Positions 31,136 through 42,268 of a DNA stretch of 64,000 nt are shown one piece after another. Every line of letters starts with the position of its first letter. Within the stretch, counting starts at the first letter, position 1. Under the pieces are notes generated by a model. The model did no database searches. It had not been told where the DNA came from and saw nothing but the letters and a program-made list of their open reading frames with translations. Made by a program: the position numbers and the translations under genes. Origin of the DNA: Misgurnus anguillicaudatus (Eukaryota > Chordata > Actinopteri > Cypriniformes > Cobitidae); the NCBI RefSeq assembly GCF_027580225.2, contig NC_073343.2:2279501-2343500 (forward strand). The letters are read 5' to 3'.

Positions 31136-31245
31136 CCCAGACAGCAGACGACTCTGGGCCGGATCCGCACCGGATCAGCGCCAGAGCTGTTGACTTCGGC
31201 ACAGATCCGGAGCGGGTCCGGCCCAGAGTCGTCTGCTGTCTGGGT
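31136..31245. repeat. 110-bp near-perfect hairpin
   Basis: CCCAGACAGCAGACGACTCT is repeated inverted as AGAGTCGTCTGCTGTCTGGG. The stem continues through GGGCCGGATCCG. The GC-rich stem would fold tightly in DNA or RNA. It resembles a small transposon seen in cyprinids (from memory); no target duplication was resolved. Confidence 0.7.
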
Positions 31246-31799
31246 CATTCACTCGTAAACAAATATTTCACCATTGCACATTTACAAGATTATTTTTGTT
31301 TATAAGCAATCTGCCGTGATGCTGCTTATGTGAGCTGTTTCCATGGTTACGCGAGTTAGTACGTTTATGTGAAAGCAAAGACTATCTTAGTGAATTCAAA
31401 ACAGCTAAGACTGGCTTGATGATAAACAGATTGAAAATAGGTCACCAGGATTCCTCAAAATGAATTCATTATGCATGCAATGTGTGACTGGATGTTTATA
31501 TTGGAAAAACTTTAATCCATTGATGGAGCGTTGGTCTCATGAGGAATAGTGTTCCCATAAATGTAGCCAATGCGTTGGCCTATTTAGTGCATTCATATGG
31601 TAACGTGGCCTAATGATTACTCAGCCATTTAAATCTATGGTGCCCATTCTTCCTATCAGATTTTCTTAAAGATTATAGAAAACGAAATTTTTTAACCTAA
31701 ACCTTTTGGGGTTTTAAAACAGGCAGACGAAATACAAATTAATTAATGAAAGTATAATAAAAATGTATAAATCAAAAAACCTTTGTCACTAGATTCAAT

Positions 31800-32204
31800 G
31801 GTACTGAATCACCAGTTGCTGGTCGCGCGCCCCTCCTCCCCCTCCAGCGGCCGAATAAAACCCCTCCCCCCGCTTAACCCAAGCGTCTGATTGGCTCACA
31901 CGGCTCTACGGTGACGTCACCAGTATTTGGGCGTTGTATCCAGCATCTCATTATCAAAAGAGAACAATTTCATTATCTACATCTCTTATCGCAAATATTT
32001 TATTTTTATTTGAGCCAGCGCGGTATTTATTGGTTTTTCCCGACCTGTCTATCGCACCTTCACCTCTCGCTATCTCTTTTCCGCGGTTTTATTTGAAAAG
32101 AGACGCCGTTGAGAGCGAGCACGCGACGCGTCTGTGAGAGAGAGAAGCTCGCGCTCTTTGTTCATTCATTTGATCTGCTGGGATTCTTTGTCGCGCGTGA
32201 AAGC
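31800..32204 (+). promoter_or_regulatory. marcks: marcks promoter and 5' UTR
   Basis: A GC-rich, CpG-containing region directly upstream of the marcks start. It has a C-rich Sp1-like tract (CCCCTCCCCCC), an AATAAAA TATA-like stretch near 31853, an inverted CCAAT box (TGATTGGCT, around 31889) and a perfect CRE. The transcription start cannot be fixed; most of 31950-32204 is likely 5' leader. Confidence 0.65.
31912..31919 (+). promoter_or_regulatory. Perfect cAMP response element
   Basis: TGACGTCA, a full palindromic CREB/ATF site, lies about 20 bp downstream of an inverted CCAAT box and 286 bp before the marcks ATG. Function is inferred from the motif and its location. Confidence 0.55.
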
Positions 32205-32291
32205 ATGGGAGCGCAAATCTCCAAAAACGGCGCAAAAGAGGAGACCGCTGCCGATAAACCATCAGAGGCAGTGAATAAATCAAACGGGCAG
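32205..32291 (+). CDS. marcks: marcks exon 1 (coding part)
   Basis: Begins MGAQISKNGAKEETAADKPS and ends NKSNGQ, with donor GTAATA at 32292. Context AAGCATGG places G at +4 and A at -4. Gly2 is the expected N-myristoylation residue. Confidence 0.95.
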
Positions 32292-33684
32292 GTAATAATT
32301 ATCTTTAATTGTTGTGTTTGGCTGTGTATACGTATGATGTTTTGAGGGGGTGTGCAATACCAAAAAGCCCAAGTCGGTTCAGTTGAACAATGCGCCGATC
32401 AACAAAGGAACTCAACAGTTTTCACAGAAAACCAACGGTTTGCGTTAAATATTGTCGTTTTTCTTGCGCAAACGTTAATTGTGAGATGCAAAAATACAGA
32501 CGGTGTTCGAATAGGTTTGATTTAGTGCAAATTGCCTTTTCTCCATCCACACGTTTATTGTAACGAACCCCCAAATTACACGGTCAAAACGTTTTAAGTT
32601 TTTTAAAAACGTATTTTGGACGTTTACTTTCGGAGATTAAAACAGAATCGTTAAAAATTAGTTAAACAGAAGCTTTGTTGAGCCTCCCCGCCGTCCAAAG
32701 CCATTTCGATAGCCACCACGCCTTTATTACATCTTATTGTTAAAAAACGTAGTACCAATACGCCACGATATCAAAATCTGCGTATTTGTTACAGAAATGG
32801 CTTTAAAATGAAAAGTGGCCCTGCGAGCCCACCGCTTTAAGAGCGATCGCCCCCATCTACTTAACGCGATGATTTCTCCTGTTTGATCAACGCTGGTTGG
32901 ATCCACTCGTCCATCTTGCAACGCTTTCACTGTTAGATGGCAACAGCATCAGCCAAAGTGTATGAGACTTCACCCACGTGGCGAACCTATAGACTCTACA
33001 CAATGCGTTCCATAAACTCTATATTTTTATGTTGTGAAATGCAATATACATCAAATAAAGCTGTTAATAATCTAACCTATATAACAACTATTCTGATTTT
33101 TATAGGAGAATGGCCATGCCAAAACCAATGGGAATGCAGAAGCCGCCACTGAGGATGTGCAAGCCAATGGCAAACACTCCCCTGATGGAGAGGTAAAAGC
33201 AGAAGAAGGGAAAGCTGAGGAAGGAGGTGCCGAGAAGGCCGCTTCAGAAGGCGATGGAGAAACCTCCGCCGTTGCAAACGGCGAGGACGCGGCCAAGCCG
33301 GAGGAAAACGGCGCCGCTTCGAGCAGCGAGCCTGCAAAGCAGAAAAAGCGCTTCTCCTTCAAGAAACCATTTAAGCTGAGTGGCTTCTCGTTTAAGAAGA
33401 GCGCCAAAAAAGAGGCCGAAGAGGCGGCTGCACCGGCCGCTGCCGAGAATGGCGAGGAGGAAAAGAAGGATGCCGAACCCGAGTCTGCCGAGGCCAAACC
33501 CGAGGCCTCCAGCGAGGAAGCCAAGACGGAGACTCCAGCCGAGGAACCCAAAGCTGAGGAACCAACTGAAAGCAAGGAGGAGAAACCATCCAATGAGGTC
33601 GTTGAGGAGAAGCAAGCAGAGGCCGCACCTCAAGAACCAGCAGCTGCGGAAAGTTCGGATGCTCCGGCTGCTGCCACTGAGTAA
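32205..33684 (+). CDS. marcks: marcks, myristoylated alanine-rich C-kinase substrate (2 exons)
   Basis: MARCKS sequesters PIP2 and cross-links actin at the plasma membrane, and leaves the membrane when PKC or calmodulin acts on its effector domain. Exon 1 is 32205-32291 (29 codons), exon 2 is 33106-33684. The protein has 221 residues: MGAQISK myristoylation signal, the conserved NGQ/ENGH junction, effector domain KKRFSFKKPFKLSGFSFKK (about 109-127), and an Ala/Glu/Pro/Lys-rich remainder. It is shorter than human MARCKS (332) and near MARCKSL1 (195). The effector mixes MARCKS-like GFSFKK with MARCKSL1-like KKPF. Placement beside fyn and col10a1, as on human 6q, favours MARCKS over MARCKSL1 (1p35). 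Confidence 0.93.
33106..33684 (+). CDS. marcks: marcks exon 2 (coding part)
   Basis: Acceptor TTTTTATAG, then ENGHAKTNGN in phase 0 with exon 1. It contains the effector domain and the acidic Ala-rich tail ending APAAATE, stop TAA. GC content and codon use (GCC, GAG) stand out from the AT-rich surroundings. Long open frames on the opposite strand here are shadows. Confidence 0.95.
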   Translation, partial: ENGHAKTNGNAEAATEDVQANGKHSPDGEVKAEEGKAEEGGAEKAASEGDGETSAVANGEDAAKPEENGAASSSEPAKQKKRFSFKKPFKLSGFSFKKSAKKEAEEAAAPAAAENGEEEKKDAEPESAEAKPEASSEEAKTETPAEEPKAEEPTESKEEKPSNEVVEEKQAEAAPQEPAAAESSDAPAAATE

Positions 33685-34630
33685 GGTTGAGGTGAAAAGA
33701 TGAAGTCTGAGGAGCACAAACATGAAAAATTTGTACAAAAACCAATGACATTTCAAACCTTCTGTTTTTTCCCATACTTTCATTTCATCCTTTCTTGTTC
33801 CATCCACTACATTGTACATGGCATTTTGAAGGAAGGATGTTGGATGGAATGAGTGGAAAGTGAAAGGCACAGTTTTCCCATGTTCATCAATTTTTTGTAG
33901 CAGTTGTGTAAGTGATGTGAGTGTGTGTGCGCATGAGTGAGATTAATAGCATTTGTTGTTTTCGAAACTTTTTTTTCTTTTTTTGTAGGTGAACTATGTT
34001 AGTGTAATAAGGACATTTGAATTGAAATGTTAGTTGAAGGTACTGGTGCCATACAGTTGGGTAAATCAAATGTGTGGAAAAAGTTATCAGAAAGGACATC
34101 ATCAAACAATTTCCAGATGTTGTTGGTCAGTTCTCCTTTAATTTTAGTGTCATCTGTTACATGAAATATCACTGAAATGGGTGCTCAGAATCTCAAAAGC
34201 TGCATTTGTGCAGAACGGCAGCATTACATATTGGTATTGGCTTTTGTCATTGCTGGTTTTTATGATGTTGATAAAATGGCTTTATAATTTTTTCGTAATA
34301 TCAGTGGTATTAAATGAAGTATGTTTTTTGTTTTCTTTTCAAAAATACTTGTTTCAGTGAGAATGATGTTCTGAAATGTTTAAGATCAAAACTTCTGACC
34401 TGTCATGTGTAATGCAGTCAAAGTGGTTTTATTCCAACACAGTTCCACAAATGTATGAAATTTGCCGGTGCAATCGTCAAGTAGATGTTTTTTTCCTGTA
34501 AATACTTCAGCACCATCTCTACTTGATTTTTAAATGGAATGTAACTGCGTGCAAATTGTTCACAATGCTTCTTTTTACCCCTGCATTTTAGGGGCATTCA
34601 AAACAAAAATAAAGGATTTAGACAGAGAAT
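33685..34630 (+). other. marcks: marcks 3' UTR with Pumilio-type site
   Basis: An AT-rich, non-repetitive stretch follows the stop and contains TGTAAATA at 34497-34504, a match to the Pumilio consensus TGTANATA. It ends with the poly(A) signal below. Confidence 0.75.
34608..34613 (+). terminator. marcks: marcks poly(A) signal
   Basis: AATAAA in CAAAAATAAAGGATT, followed within about 30 bp by GT-rich sequence (GAGTGGTTTTGTTTGATG), the usual downstream element. Repeats begin about 50 bp later, consistent with the gene ending here. Confidence 0.75.
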
Positions 34631-34979
34631 TTATGAGTGGTTTTGTTTGATGTCACAATATTAAATTGGTAAAACTTTACAATAAGGTTGTATTTGTTAA
34701 CATTAGTTAATGCAATAGCTATGAACTAACAATGAGCAATCTTAGTTCATGTTAATTTTGGCATTTAGGCCTACTTATTCATTTAAAATCAAAGGTTGTA
34801 TGTGTTAACATTAGTCAATGCACAATTGTATTTGCCTTAACTAGTGTTAACAAATTTGAATAAAAACTGGGAAACTACTACTGTTAGTTCATGTTAATTT
34901 TGGCATTTAGGCCTAGTAATACATTTTTCAAAAGTTGTACATGTTAACATAAGTCAATGCACAATGAACTAAATTGCAC

Positions 34980-35185
34980 TGAAAAATGATTCATTGAATT
35001 TACTCAATTCTCAATTTTTTTTAAAGTTAGTGGTTGCAATCAATTTATTTAAGCTACATTTAAACAAAAGTTTTATATTTTATTTTACTTAACTAATCTT
35101 TTTTGTTTAAATGTAGCTTAAATAAATTGATTGCAACCACTTACCTTAAAAATTGAGTAAATTCAATGAATCATTTTTTTTCAGT
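34980..35185. mobile_element. Foldback MITE, first array copy
   Basis: Arms GAATTTACTCAATT and TTGATTGCAACCACTTACCT pair with TGGTTGCAATCAATTTATTT. The ends are CACTGAAAAATGATTCATTG and AATGAATCATTTTTTTTCAG. Confidence 0.65.
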
Positions 35186-35454
35186 GTGTATTTGCCTTAA
35201 CCAGTGTTAACAAATTTGAATAAAAGCTGGGAAACCATACTGTTAGTTCATGTTAATTTTGGCATTTAGGCCTACTTATACATTTAAAATCAAAAGTTGT
35301 ATTTGCCTTAACTAGTGTTAACAAATTTGAATAAAAGCTGGGAAACTACTACTGTTAGTTCATGTTAATTTTGGCATTTAGGCCTAGTAATATATTTTTA
35401 AAATCAAAAGTTGTATTTTTTAACATTAGTCAATGCACAATGAACTTAATTGCA

Positions 35455-35660
35455 CTTAAAAAAATTATTAATTGAATTTACTCAATTTTTTAAGGTAAGT
35501 GGTTGCAATACATTTATTTAAGCTACATTTAAACAAAAGTTTTATATTTTATTTTACTTTACTAATCTTTTTTGTTTAAATGTATAGCTAAAATAAATTG
35601 ATTGCAACCACTTACCTTAAAACATTGAGTCAATTCAATGAATCATTTTTTTCAGTGTGT
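35455..35660. mobile_element. Foldback MITE, second array copy
   Basis: The same foldback as at 34980-35185, about 477 bp further on, with the same neighbours on both sides. It was therefore copied together with the host unit, not inserted twice. Confidence 0.65.
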
Positions 35661-36528
35661 ATTTCCCTTAACCAGTGTTAACAAATTTCAATAAAAGCTG
35701 GGAAACCATACTGTTAGTTCATGTTAATTTTGGCAGTTAGGCCTAGTAATACATTTTTAAAATCAAAAGTTGTATTTTTTAACATTATAGTCAATGCACA
35801 ATGAACTAAATTGTATTTGCCTTAACTAGTGTTAACCAATTTGAATAAAAGCTGGGAAACTCTACTGTAAGTTCATGATAATTTTGGCATTTAGGCCTAG
35901 TAATACATTTTTTAAATCAAAAGTTGTATTTGTTAACGTTAGTCAATACACAATGAACTAAATTGTATTTGACTTAACTAGCATTAACACATTTGAATAA
36001 AAGCTGGGAATCTACTACTGCTGTTAGTTCATGTTAATTTTGGCATTTATATGCCTACTAATACATTTTTAAAAGCAAAAGTTGTATTTGTTAACATTAG
36101 TCAATGCACAATGAACTAAATTGTATTTGCCTTAACTTGCATTAACAAATTTGAATAAAAGCATTAGTTCATGCGCATTTACTAATGCTAACAAATGCAA
36201 CCATTAAATTTATATGAATCTTTTGTGCATAATGAATGAACAATTTGGGTCAATTGTTTTCAGTAAGTGATGCTTAATCGCAACTTTTAAATTACAAGAT
36301 GCTTTTGTCCACTTTAAAAGCTGTTGAATCATATGTGATTGCATAAACTTGCACATTTATTAGATTCAAACTCATTTTGAAGTTTGAAATGCTCCAATTT
36401 GAAAGTTTAATGAGATGATAAAATAAAACAAATGTGTTCATTATCTGCAAAACACGAAACTTTTTGTCTTTGTTGTTTTGGTTGTTGTTTTTTGCATTAC
36501 TGAGTACATATCTATCCTTAAACCCCTT

Positions 36529-36720
36529 GGTGCGGTTTCCCGGACAGGGATTAGACCAGTCCTAGACTAAAATAAATGTAAGAGCTGTCCAAACTGAAAA
36601 CCTTTTGTTTTGCCTCAAAAATCACGCAAGTAATGTTTTTAGTTTAGTTCAAGTTATATTTCATAATTAAACTAAGGCCTAGTCCTGGTTTAAGCTAATC
36701 TCTGTCCGGGAAACCACCCC
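36529..36720. mobile_element. MITE with GGTTTCCCGGACAGGGATTA ends
   Basis: The left end TGCGGTTTCCCGGACAGGG and the right end (inverted) GGGTGGTTTCCCGGACAGAG match, and the inner arms TAGACCAGTCCTAG and CTAGTCCTGG pair. The type is familiar from cyprinid genomes. No clear target duplication. Confidence 0.7.
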
Positions 36721-36869
36721 ATAATGTCCTAAACAACAGCACCATGGGAAGCTCATAATTATGTCATAAGAAGTTTTCTTAGTTTCCACCCACCTCTCAG
36801 ACATAGCACATAGACATGAAAGTATGAAACACTTGACCAGTTTTATTTTGCTTCATTTACACCAGTAAA

Positions 36870-37011
36870 CAGGGGCGTCGGACTGGGGGTAAAACCAGTA
36901 CTGATTACCAGGGCCACAAAGGAAGAGAGGGCCCTTGAAAGTCTGGAATATTTATGGGGGCCCACCAGGACTGCCTATGCATAGGGCCCGAGATTTTGTG
37001 CAACGCCCCTG
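36870..37011. mobile_element. hAT-like element, 142 bp, CAGGGGCG ends, 8-bp TSD
   Basis: The ends CAGGGGCG and CGCCCCTG lie between an exact CCAGTAAA duplication (36862-36869 and 37012-37019). The interior includes GGGCCC-rich sequence. Too short to code. Confidence 0.8.
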
Positions 37012-37019
37012 CCAGTAAA

Positions 37020-37600
37020 TGTCATTCTTCCAAATCCCATGGCGATCCAAATGCTTTCTAAGTATAAAAGGGATGTCAACAGATACCACTCGGATGTTTT
37101 TAGCCTACCGCAGAGGCTTAAGATAATTTTGAACCCTGCATTTTATACATTCCAAGATTACCTCCACCACTAATCTAGCGACCATAAAATGGGTGTGTTT
37201 TCACCCAATATTCCTCTTCCTAGTTTAGGAACTGGAAGTTTTTAGATGGCAACTTGCGGCTTCCAACTCTGCCCTCTTTCTGCTCACAGATGGAAACAAC
37301 TTTACCCTCCAGGTGCTTTTGCCCCGAGTCTTTCACTCAATCACAAGGCACTACTGCCTCGGTTGCCTGTGGGTTGCGGCTGCCAGCTACCTCCACCCAG
37401 CGGCTTCTGTTTGACTTGTCTGCCCACTTTACCCACATCTCTTGGTTGACTGGCTGAACTTAGCCCAGTCATCAAATTTTACCCCAGGACTTTCTTTTCA
37501 TGTTTTACACAAACACCTTTTTAAAACCGCAGAGACTAAAGAATACCAACACATAATGGCAACAAACAAAATGTCTTGGTTTAAATGTAATGAAATTTAA
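37020..37600. other. Intergenic, no gene seen
   Basis: A pyrimidine-rich, somewhat GC-rich stretch at 37240-37450 keeps two overlapping frames open for 67 codons. No homology, splice sites or domain is visible, so it is left unassigned. Confidence 0.35.
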
Positions 37601-37897
37601 AGGGATAGTTCAACCAAAAAATAAAAATTCTTTCATCGTTTGCTTACCCTTAACTTGTTACAAACCTGTAAAAATTACTTTGTTCTGCTAAACACAACAA
37701 AAGATATTTGTAAGCAAAAACCAGGAGCACCATTGACTAAACACAATGGAAGTCAATGGTGCTCAAAAACTGTTTAATTACAAACATTGCTTAAACTATC
37801 TTCCTTTGTGTTCAGCATAACAAAGTAATTTATACAGTTAAAAAATTATTAGTGAGTAAATGATGACAGAATTTTCATTTTAGGTTGAACTATCCCT
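37601..37897. mobile_element. TTAA-type MITE with AGGGATAGTTCAACC ends
   Basis: The ends AGGGATAGTTCAACC and GGTTGAACTATCCCT are flanked by TTAA (37597-37600) and TTAG (37898-37901, one change). Inner arms ACTTTGTTCTGCTAAACACA and TGTGTTCAGCATAACAAAGT pair. Related decayed copies lie near 14560 and at 46314. Confidence 0.75.
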
Positions 37898-38129
37898 TTA
37901 GTCTTTCTTTATAGGTGCATTAATATTGTTATTTTATTTTTATATTGAGCCATTAAATCACAAAACCTAATCATTTTACACTAAACACTTAAATCCAAAG
38001 TGACTTACAGTCCATTAAAATGTATACACTATTTAATTTGTGCTTGTGTGTTCCCTGGGCTCAAACCCTTCTATACCAATGAGATAGACAAAACTAAACA
38101 AACGCAGCAGACAGGAGCTTTTTTGGAAA

Positions 38130-38699
38130 TTGTTTATTTGAGCCATTTTGGTTTACAGAGCAAACGTAATTCTTCGGGATAACATTTATAGGTGTTTATT
38201 TGCATGTGAGTTTTCGATCATTTTCACCATTTCACAATATTCAAGTCAGGTATAGGGATGTCAGCAACAGCGTTCTCTGTTTAATCAGTACTGATATAAT
38301 GTCATCAATAAAAGTAAAGAAAAGACACACAGATTCGAATGAACCACTGTGATTGGTAAAATCAAAACAAAAACACAAACAAAGAAAAGCAAAAACGAAT
38401 CAGACACATAAGACAAACAAAACATATGATGAAAAGACATGAAATTATCAGGACACAACTTCACATGCTCTCGCCACACAGAAAATATTTCATTTGTAAG
38501 GATTGAACTTTCTATCCCTGATAACTTGTTACATAAATTACTTCTTTTTTTTTATTGGCACCATTTGCTTGGAATTTTCAAGTTGATATGCTTGGATTTC
38601 TCAGAACAAGAGCACAGTCTGTTTTGCATCGTTGATTGCAAAACAGGATATTTGTTTGAGAAATAGTGATGGTTTTAGTGATGCGGTTCGATCACCTTA
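38130..38699 (-). other. col10a1: col10a1 3' UTR (extent estimated)
   Basis: Non-repetitive AT-rich sequence after the col10a1 stop. Minus-strand AATAAA candidates are at 38550-38555, 38195-38200 and 38133-38138; the last two would give a 500-570 nt UTR. Which is used cannot be told. Confidence 0.5.
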
Positions 38700-40540
38700 T
38701 CACGTGGAGGCGATCAGGAACCCAGTGAAGGAGCAATGGACATTATCAGCAGCAAAAACACCATTAGCCTCATCATCAGGGATCTGGACATAAACGGTGT
38801 CCTGCTCATTGAGCTGAAGGACGGCACTGCCAGACATCTGGTCCAGGAAACCCTTGTTGTACTCATCATAGGTGAACAGAACTGGATCGCTGTTTTTATA
38901 AAGTGCCACCAAGGCATTAGCACCATTCACATGCACGTTGTAGGAGAAGTAGTAAATTCCTGGAATCTGGCAGGTGAACAGACCTGTCTCAGGATCATAA
39001 TGCTGCTCTGCATTGTACACAATCTGATCAAACTTAATTGGGGTACCAGATGGGGGATAAGGTGTCACAGTTGTAGCAGTGAATGCAGACACTGGACTCT
39101 TGACAAGGACTGGGAACTCTGATTCAACGTGACCCTTCTCATAAACAATCTCACCAGGTGGACCAGGTGGGCCAGGAGGTCCAGCAGGACCTGGAAGTCC
39201 AGCAGACCCATCGACTCCAGGAAGTCCAGGAGGACCCTGAGGTCCAGGGATTCCCTTTGCAGCCAAACCTGCGGGGCCAGGAGACCCAGGAAGACCAGGG
39301 TGACCTTTAAGGCCTGTAGGACCAGCAGGACCTGCAGGGCCAACAGCGCCTCTTGGGCCAGGAGCACCTGTCTCTCCCCTTTCACCTGCTGTACCAGGAT
39401 GTCCTTGAAGACCCTTTGGTCCTGCAGGACCAGATGCTCCGGGGCTACCAGGAGCACCAGTGTGGCCAATTTCACCTTTGCTACCTGGAGCACCTGTAGC
39501 TCCTCTTGGACCTGCTGGGCCTGTTGGCCCTGCATAACCTTGCTTGCCCTCAACTCCTTGTGGTCCCTGCTCTCCCCTATGTCCCTTTTGCCCTGGAGCT
39601 CCCATTGGACCTGGGTGACCCTTATCTCCTGTTGCTCCCCTCTCACCTGGCAAACCTCTTGCACCCTGAGCACCAGCTGGGCCTACAGGGCCTGTAGCAC
39701 CTGGATATCCAGTATGCCCTTTAGCACCTGGCTCACCTTTTGGGCCTACTGCACCTGGGAGACCTGATGGTCCCCTTTCACCTTTTGCACCATTTTCACC
39801 TGGTTTGCCATAACCTGGAGATCCAGGAGTACCGGGTGCACCAGTTGCTCCTTGTGGACCTTTGGGGCCAGTAGGGCCAGGCAAACCTGGGGCACCATTT
39901 TCACCTGGCTTGCCAGCCATTCCAATGCCTGGAGCTCCTGTATGACCTTTTGGACCTGTCATTCCCATTGGTCCACGCTCCCCGTCACGACCAGGTGAGC
40001 CTGATTTTCCTGGTTCACCGGGAGATCCAGCTGGGCCAGGTCTTCCAATGCCAGGCTCACCGGGCTTCCCTGGAGCACCTGTCGCACCTGTTGGACCGGA
40101 CTCACCAGGAGGTCCCTGAACACCAATGCCTCTCTCTCCTTTCTGCCCTTGTGCACCAGGGTAACCTGGATGTCCTTTAGCACCTGGCTCTCCCCTTGGT
40201 CCAGCTGATCCTGGAAGACCTGCTGGTCCGGGTTTGCCGGGGGCAGAGAAACCTTGGGGTCCTGGGCTACCAGAAGGGCCAGGCATGCCCCTGGGACCTT
40301 GAGCACCAGGTGCACCAGAGTCTCCTTTTGGTCCAGGTGCACCTGTGGCGCCAGGTTTGCCAGGTCCACCTGGAGAGCCAGGTTTGCCAGGTGCAGAGTA
40401 GCCAGCAGGTCCGGGTGGTCCAGGTGGTCCCTGTGGCCCAGGCAGTCCTTCTCCATATTCTCCTGGGGGTCCAGGGGGTCCAGGAGGTCCAGCTGGACCT
40501 GGCTCACCAGGGATGCCAGGTTCTCCAGCTGCAGGCACCA
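38700..40540 (-). CDS. col10a1: col10a1 large exon: triple helix and C1q/NC1 domain
   Basis: Acceptor TTATTTCAG, then (V)[14 protein letters not shown]. All Gly-X-Y repeats and the NC1 domain lie in this one 1.84-kb exon, as in mammalian COL10A1. NC1 begins after [10 protein letters not shown] with [11 protein letters not shown] and ends FTGFLIAST. Its antisense frames (rich in Trp, Arg and Ser) are mirror products of the Gly/Pro repeat. Confidence 0.97.
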
Positions 40541-42013
40541 CTGAAATAAAACAAAAAGTACAGGGGGTCAATGTTTTAATCGATCACTATCAATTGCAGG
40601 TGAAACTGGCATTCTGAAATGCAGCCTTAGGTGAATAAGTGTTTCTTTATATCCGATTCCAAAATATTGTGATTTCATGTATTGCTAGAGGCCTATAAAA
40701 GATTGAATGAAAAAAAACTGACTTTACAAAAAAGTCAGACCTGTGACTGAATGTATTTCTTTAAGTTATAGTACCTTTCAAATGATTCTGCTTTGAGAAA
40801 AGTTAAATGTTTCAATATCATATACGTTTTTTAACCAAAGACAGTAAAATAAGTTTTTCAGAGTATGTCGAATCAAATTGTGCTCTTGCAAGGCCCTTGC
40901 ACTGAAACTAAAGTGAATGCACTGCAAATGCATAATAAAAGTTTTTCAAAAAATAGTGATTTTCAGTTTTAAACAAGCTAAACTTTTATTTTATATTCAT
41001 AAACCCAGAACATTGCACATTCTTTTTGTGAATTTTATTTGGGGATTTTAAAAATATGTTTAAAATAACATATATATTCATGTGACACAGAATAAAAGGC
41101 CTGAGTTATACAATGACCTTCATGTGGTAAAATCTATTGGTTTGTAAAAATGCATCCCTCTAAAGGTCATTCTTGGAAGCGCAACTTTCATTAACCAAAA
41201 CAGATGTGCCTGCATTTTGGTTTGACACACCCAGACAAATCACTTTTCAGCATGTTTCTAAAGTCTCTATTTGTATATTTATACATAGCTTCTCATATCC
41301 TGCGAAAGTTGGTTTGGTTTGATGTGCATATCCACTTAAAAACACAGAAAAATATTGAATTCTGTCTGTTCTACCGAATCAGAATACACAATTTAGATGC
41401 AATGTAAATAAAGCGTATCTTTAAATAATAAACAATGACTTTAAACATTATATTTCTTTAACTATAAAATTATTTATATATGTACATATGTTTCTTTTTG
41501 AACAGTTTAGTCAATGCATTCAAACAACAAAAAAATTTAAATTTACAAAAAGATGCTGTCTGTCTGGAGTACAAGGATAAAGAGCATGTAACTAGATCTG
41601 AATCTTCCACATAGCATAATAGAGAAGTCTGAAGTGTTTTAGCCAATAACTAGTAAAATGTGCATATTTAAAGCCTTAGACAGGTTTCATATACTATTGG
41701 ATGAGCCGTTGTATATGAGTACCCAATCAGTATGCTGCACTCACATAAGTTGGTATCAAGAACACGTCATAGTTTTGCCTGCCTTCATATTGAATATCGA
41801 ATATGCATGATATTTCTAATGCCTTTCCTAGCAAACATGACTGCATTGCAGAATAAAAAAAAACAGTAGAGGTAAACTCTTACCCTGGCCTTTCACCGAG
41901 TATGGCTGGTACTGGGGTTGAGCCTTCACTGCCTTCTTGATAACATATCTCTCGCCGTGAGCCGCCGTCAAGGCGACGAAAAGAAGAAGAATGCTTGCTA
42001 CTCGTAGTTCCAT
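38700..42013 (-). CDS. col10a1: col10a1, collagen alpha-1(X) chain (2 coding exons)
   Basis: Collagen X is a short-chain network collagen of hypertrophic cartilage, also used by fish osteoblasts. Coding parts 42013-41884 and 40540-38700 join in phase (130 + 1841 nt) to give 656 residues (human 680). Order: signal peptide ([20 protein letters not shown]), short NC2, a Gly-X-Y triple helix, and a C-terminal NC1/C1q domain of about 149 residues with [19 protein letters not shown] and [19 protein letters not shown]. The helix has eight interruptions (for example [21 protein letters not shown]), the number in human COL10A1. The similar COL8A1 is less likely given the fyn/marcks neighbours. Confidence 0.95.
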
Positions 42014-42028
42014 TCTCTGAGGTCAAAT
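41884..42028 (-). CDS. col10a1: col10a1 exon 2: leader end, signal peptide, NC2 start
   Basis: Acceptor CTTCTGCAG just above 42028, 15 nt of leader, then the ATG at 42013. The signal peptide has a clear hydrophobic core ([13 protein letters not shown]). Donor CAGG|GTAAGA leaves phase 1, which matches the downstream exon. Confidence 0.93.
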
Positions 42029-42177
42029 CTGCAGAAGTAAAATGAGAAATTAAACATAAATATTCCCTAAAGATGATACTACAGTGCAACAAGCTGTACT
42101 TCCTCTCTGCACCTGCTAATACATCTCTCAGAATTTCAGGGCCTAGTTAATCAAAAAGTAAGAAAATGGACACTTAC

Positions 42178-42268
42178 TGGCATACTTGGGTTCCAGAAAT
42201 AAATAAATGAACACAGCTGCGGCTCCCACTTCTGAATATCCTTGTAGTAGGAGCCAGACAGAGGATCT
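42178..42268 (-). other. col10a1: col10a1 non-coding exon 1
   Basis: Donor ATGCCA|GTAAGT at 42178/42177, 149 bp above the exon 2 acceptor. The 5' limit is set about 27-30 bp below the TATA box. A non-coding first exon is the known COL10A1 arrangement. Confidence 0.7.

Larger units (their letters stand above)
34668..36215. repeat. Amplified array from a GGTAA..-type element
   Basis: It starts GGTAAAACTTTACAATAAGG, a decayed relative of the GGTAACACTTT termini at 2529 and 4393. The unit with TTAGTTCATGTTAATTTTGG, CATTTAGGCCTA and AACATTAGTCAATGCACAAT recurs at least six times. Two units also carry the same internal foldback element (34980-35185 and 35455-35660). Confidence 0.7.

Noticed and set aside
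33072..33870. Minus-strand frames opposite marcks (173 and 208 codons)
   Set aside because: Complements of Ala/Glu/Lys codons in marcks exon 2; no family resemblance and no gene structure.
38736..40549. Plus-strand open frames opposite col10a1 (for example 39129-39767)
   Set aside because: Antisense shadows of the Gly-X-Y repeat; the minus strand encodes a clear collagen with conserved C1q domain.
38700..42013. Collagen gene as col8a1
   Set aside because: COL8A1 has a similar layout, but the eight helix interruptions, NC1 details and location near fyn and marcks favour col10a1.
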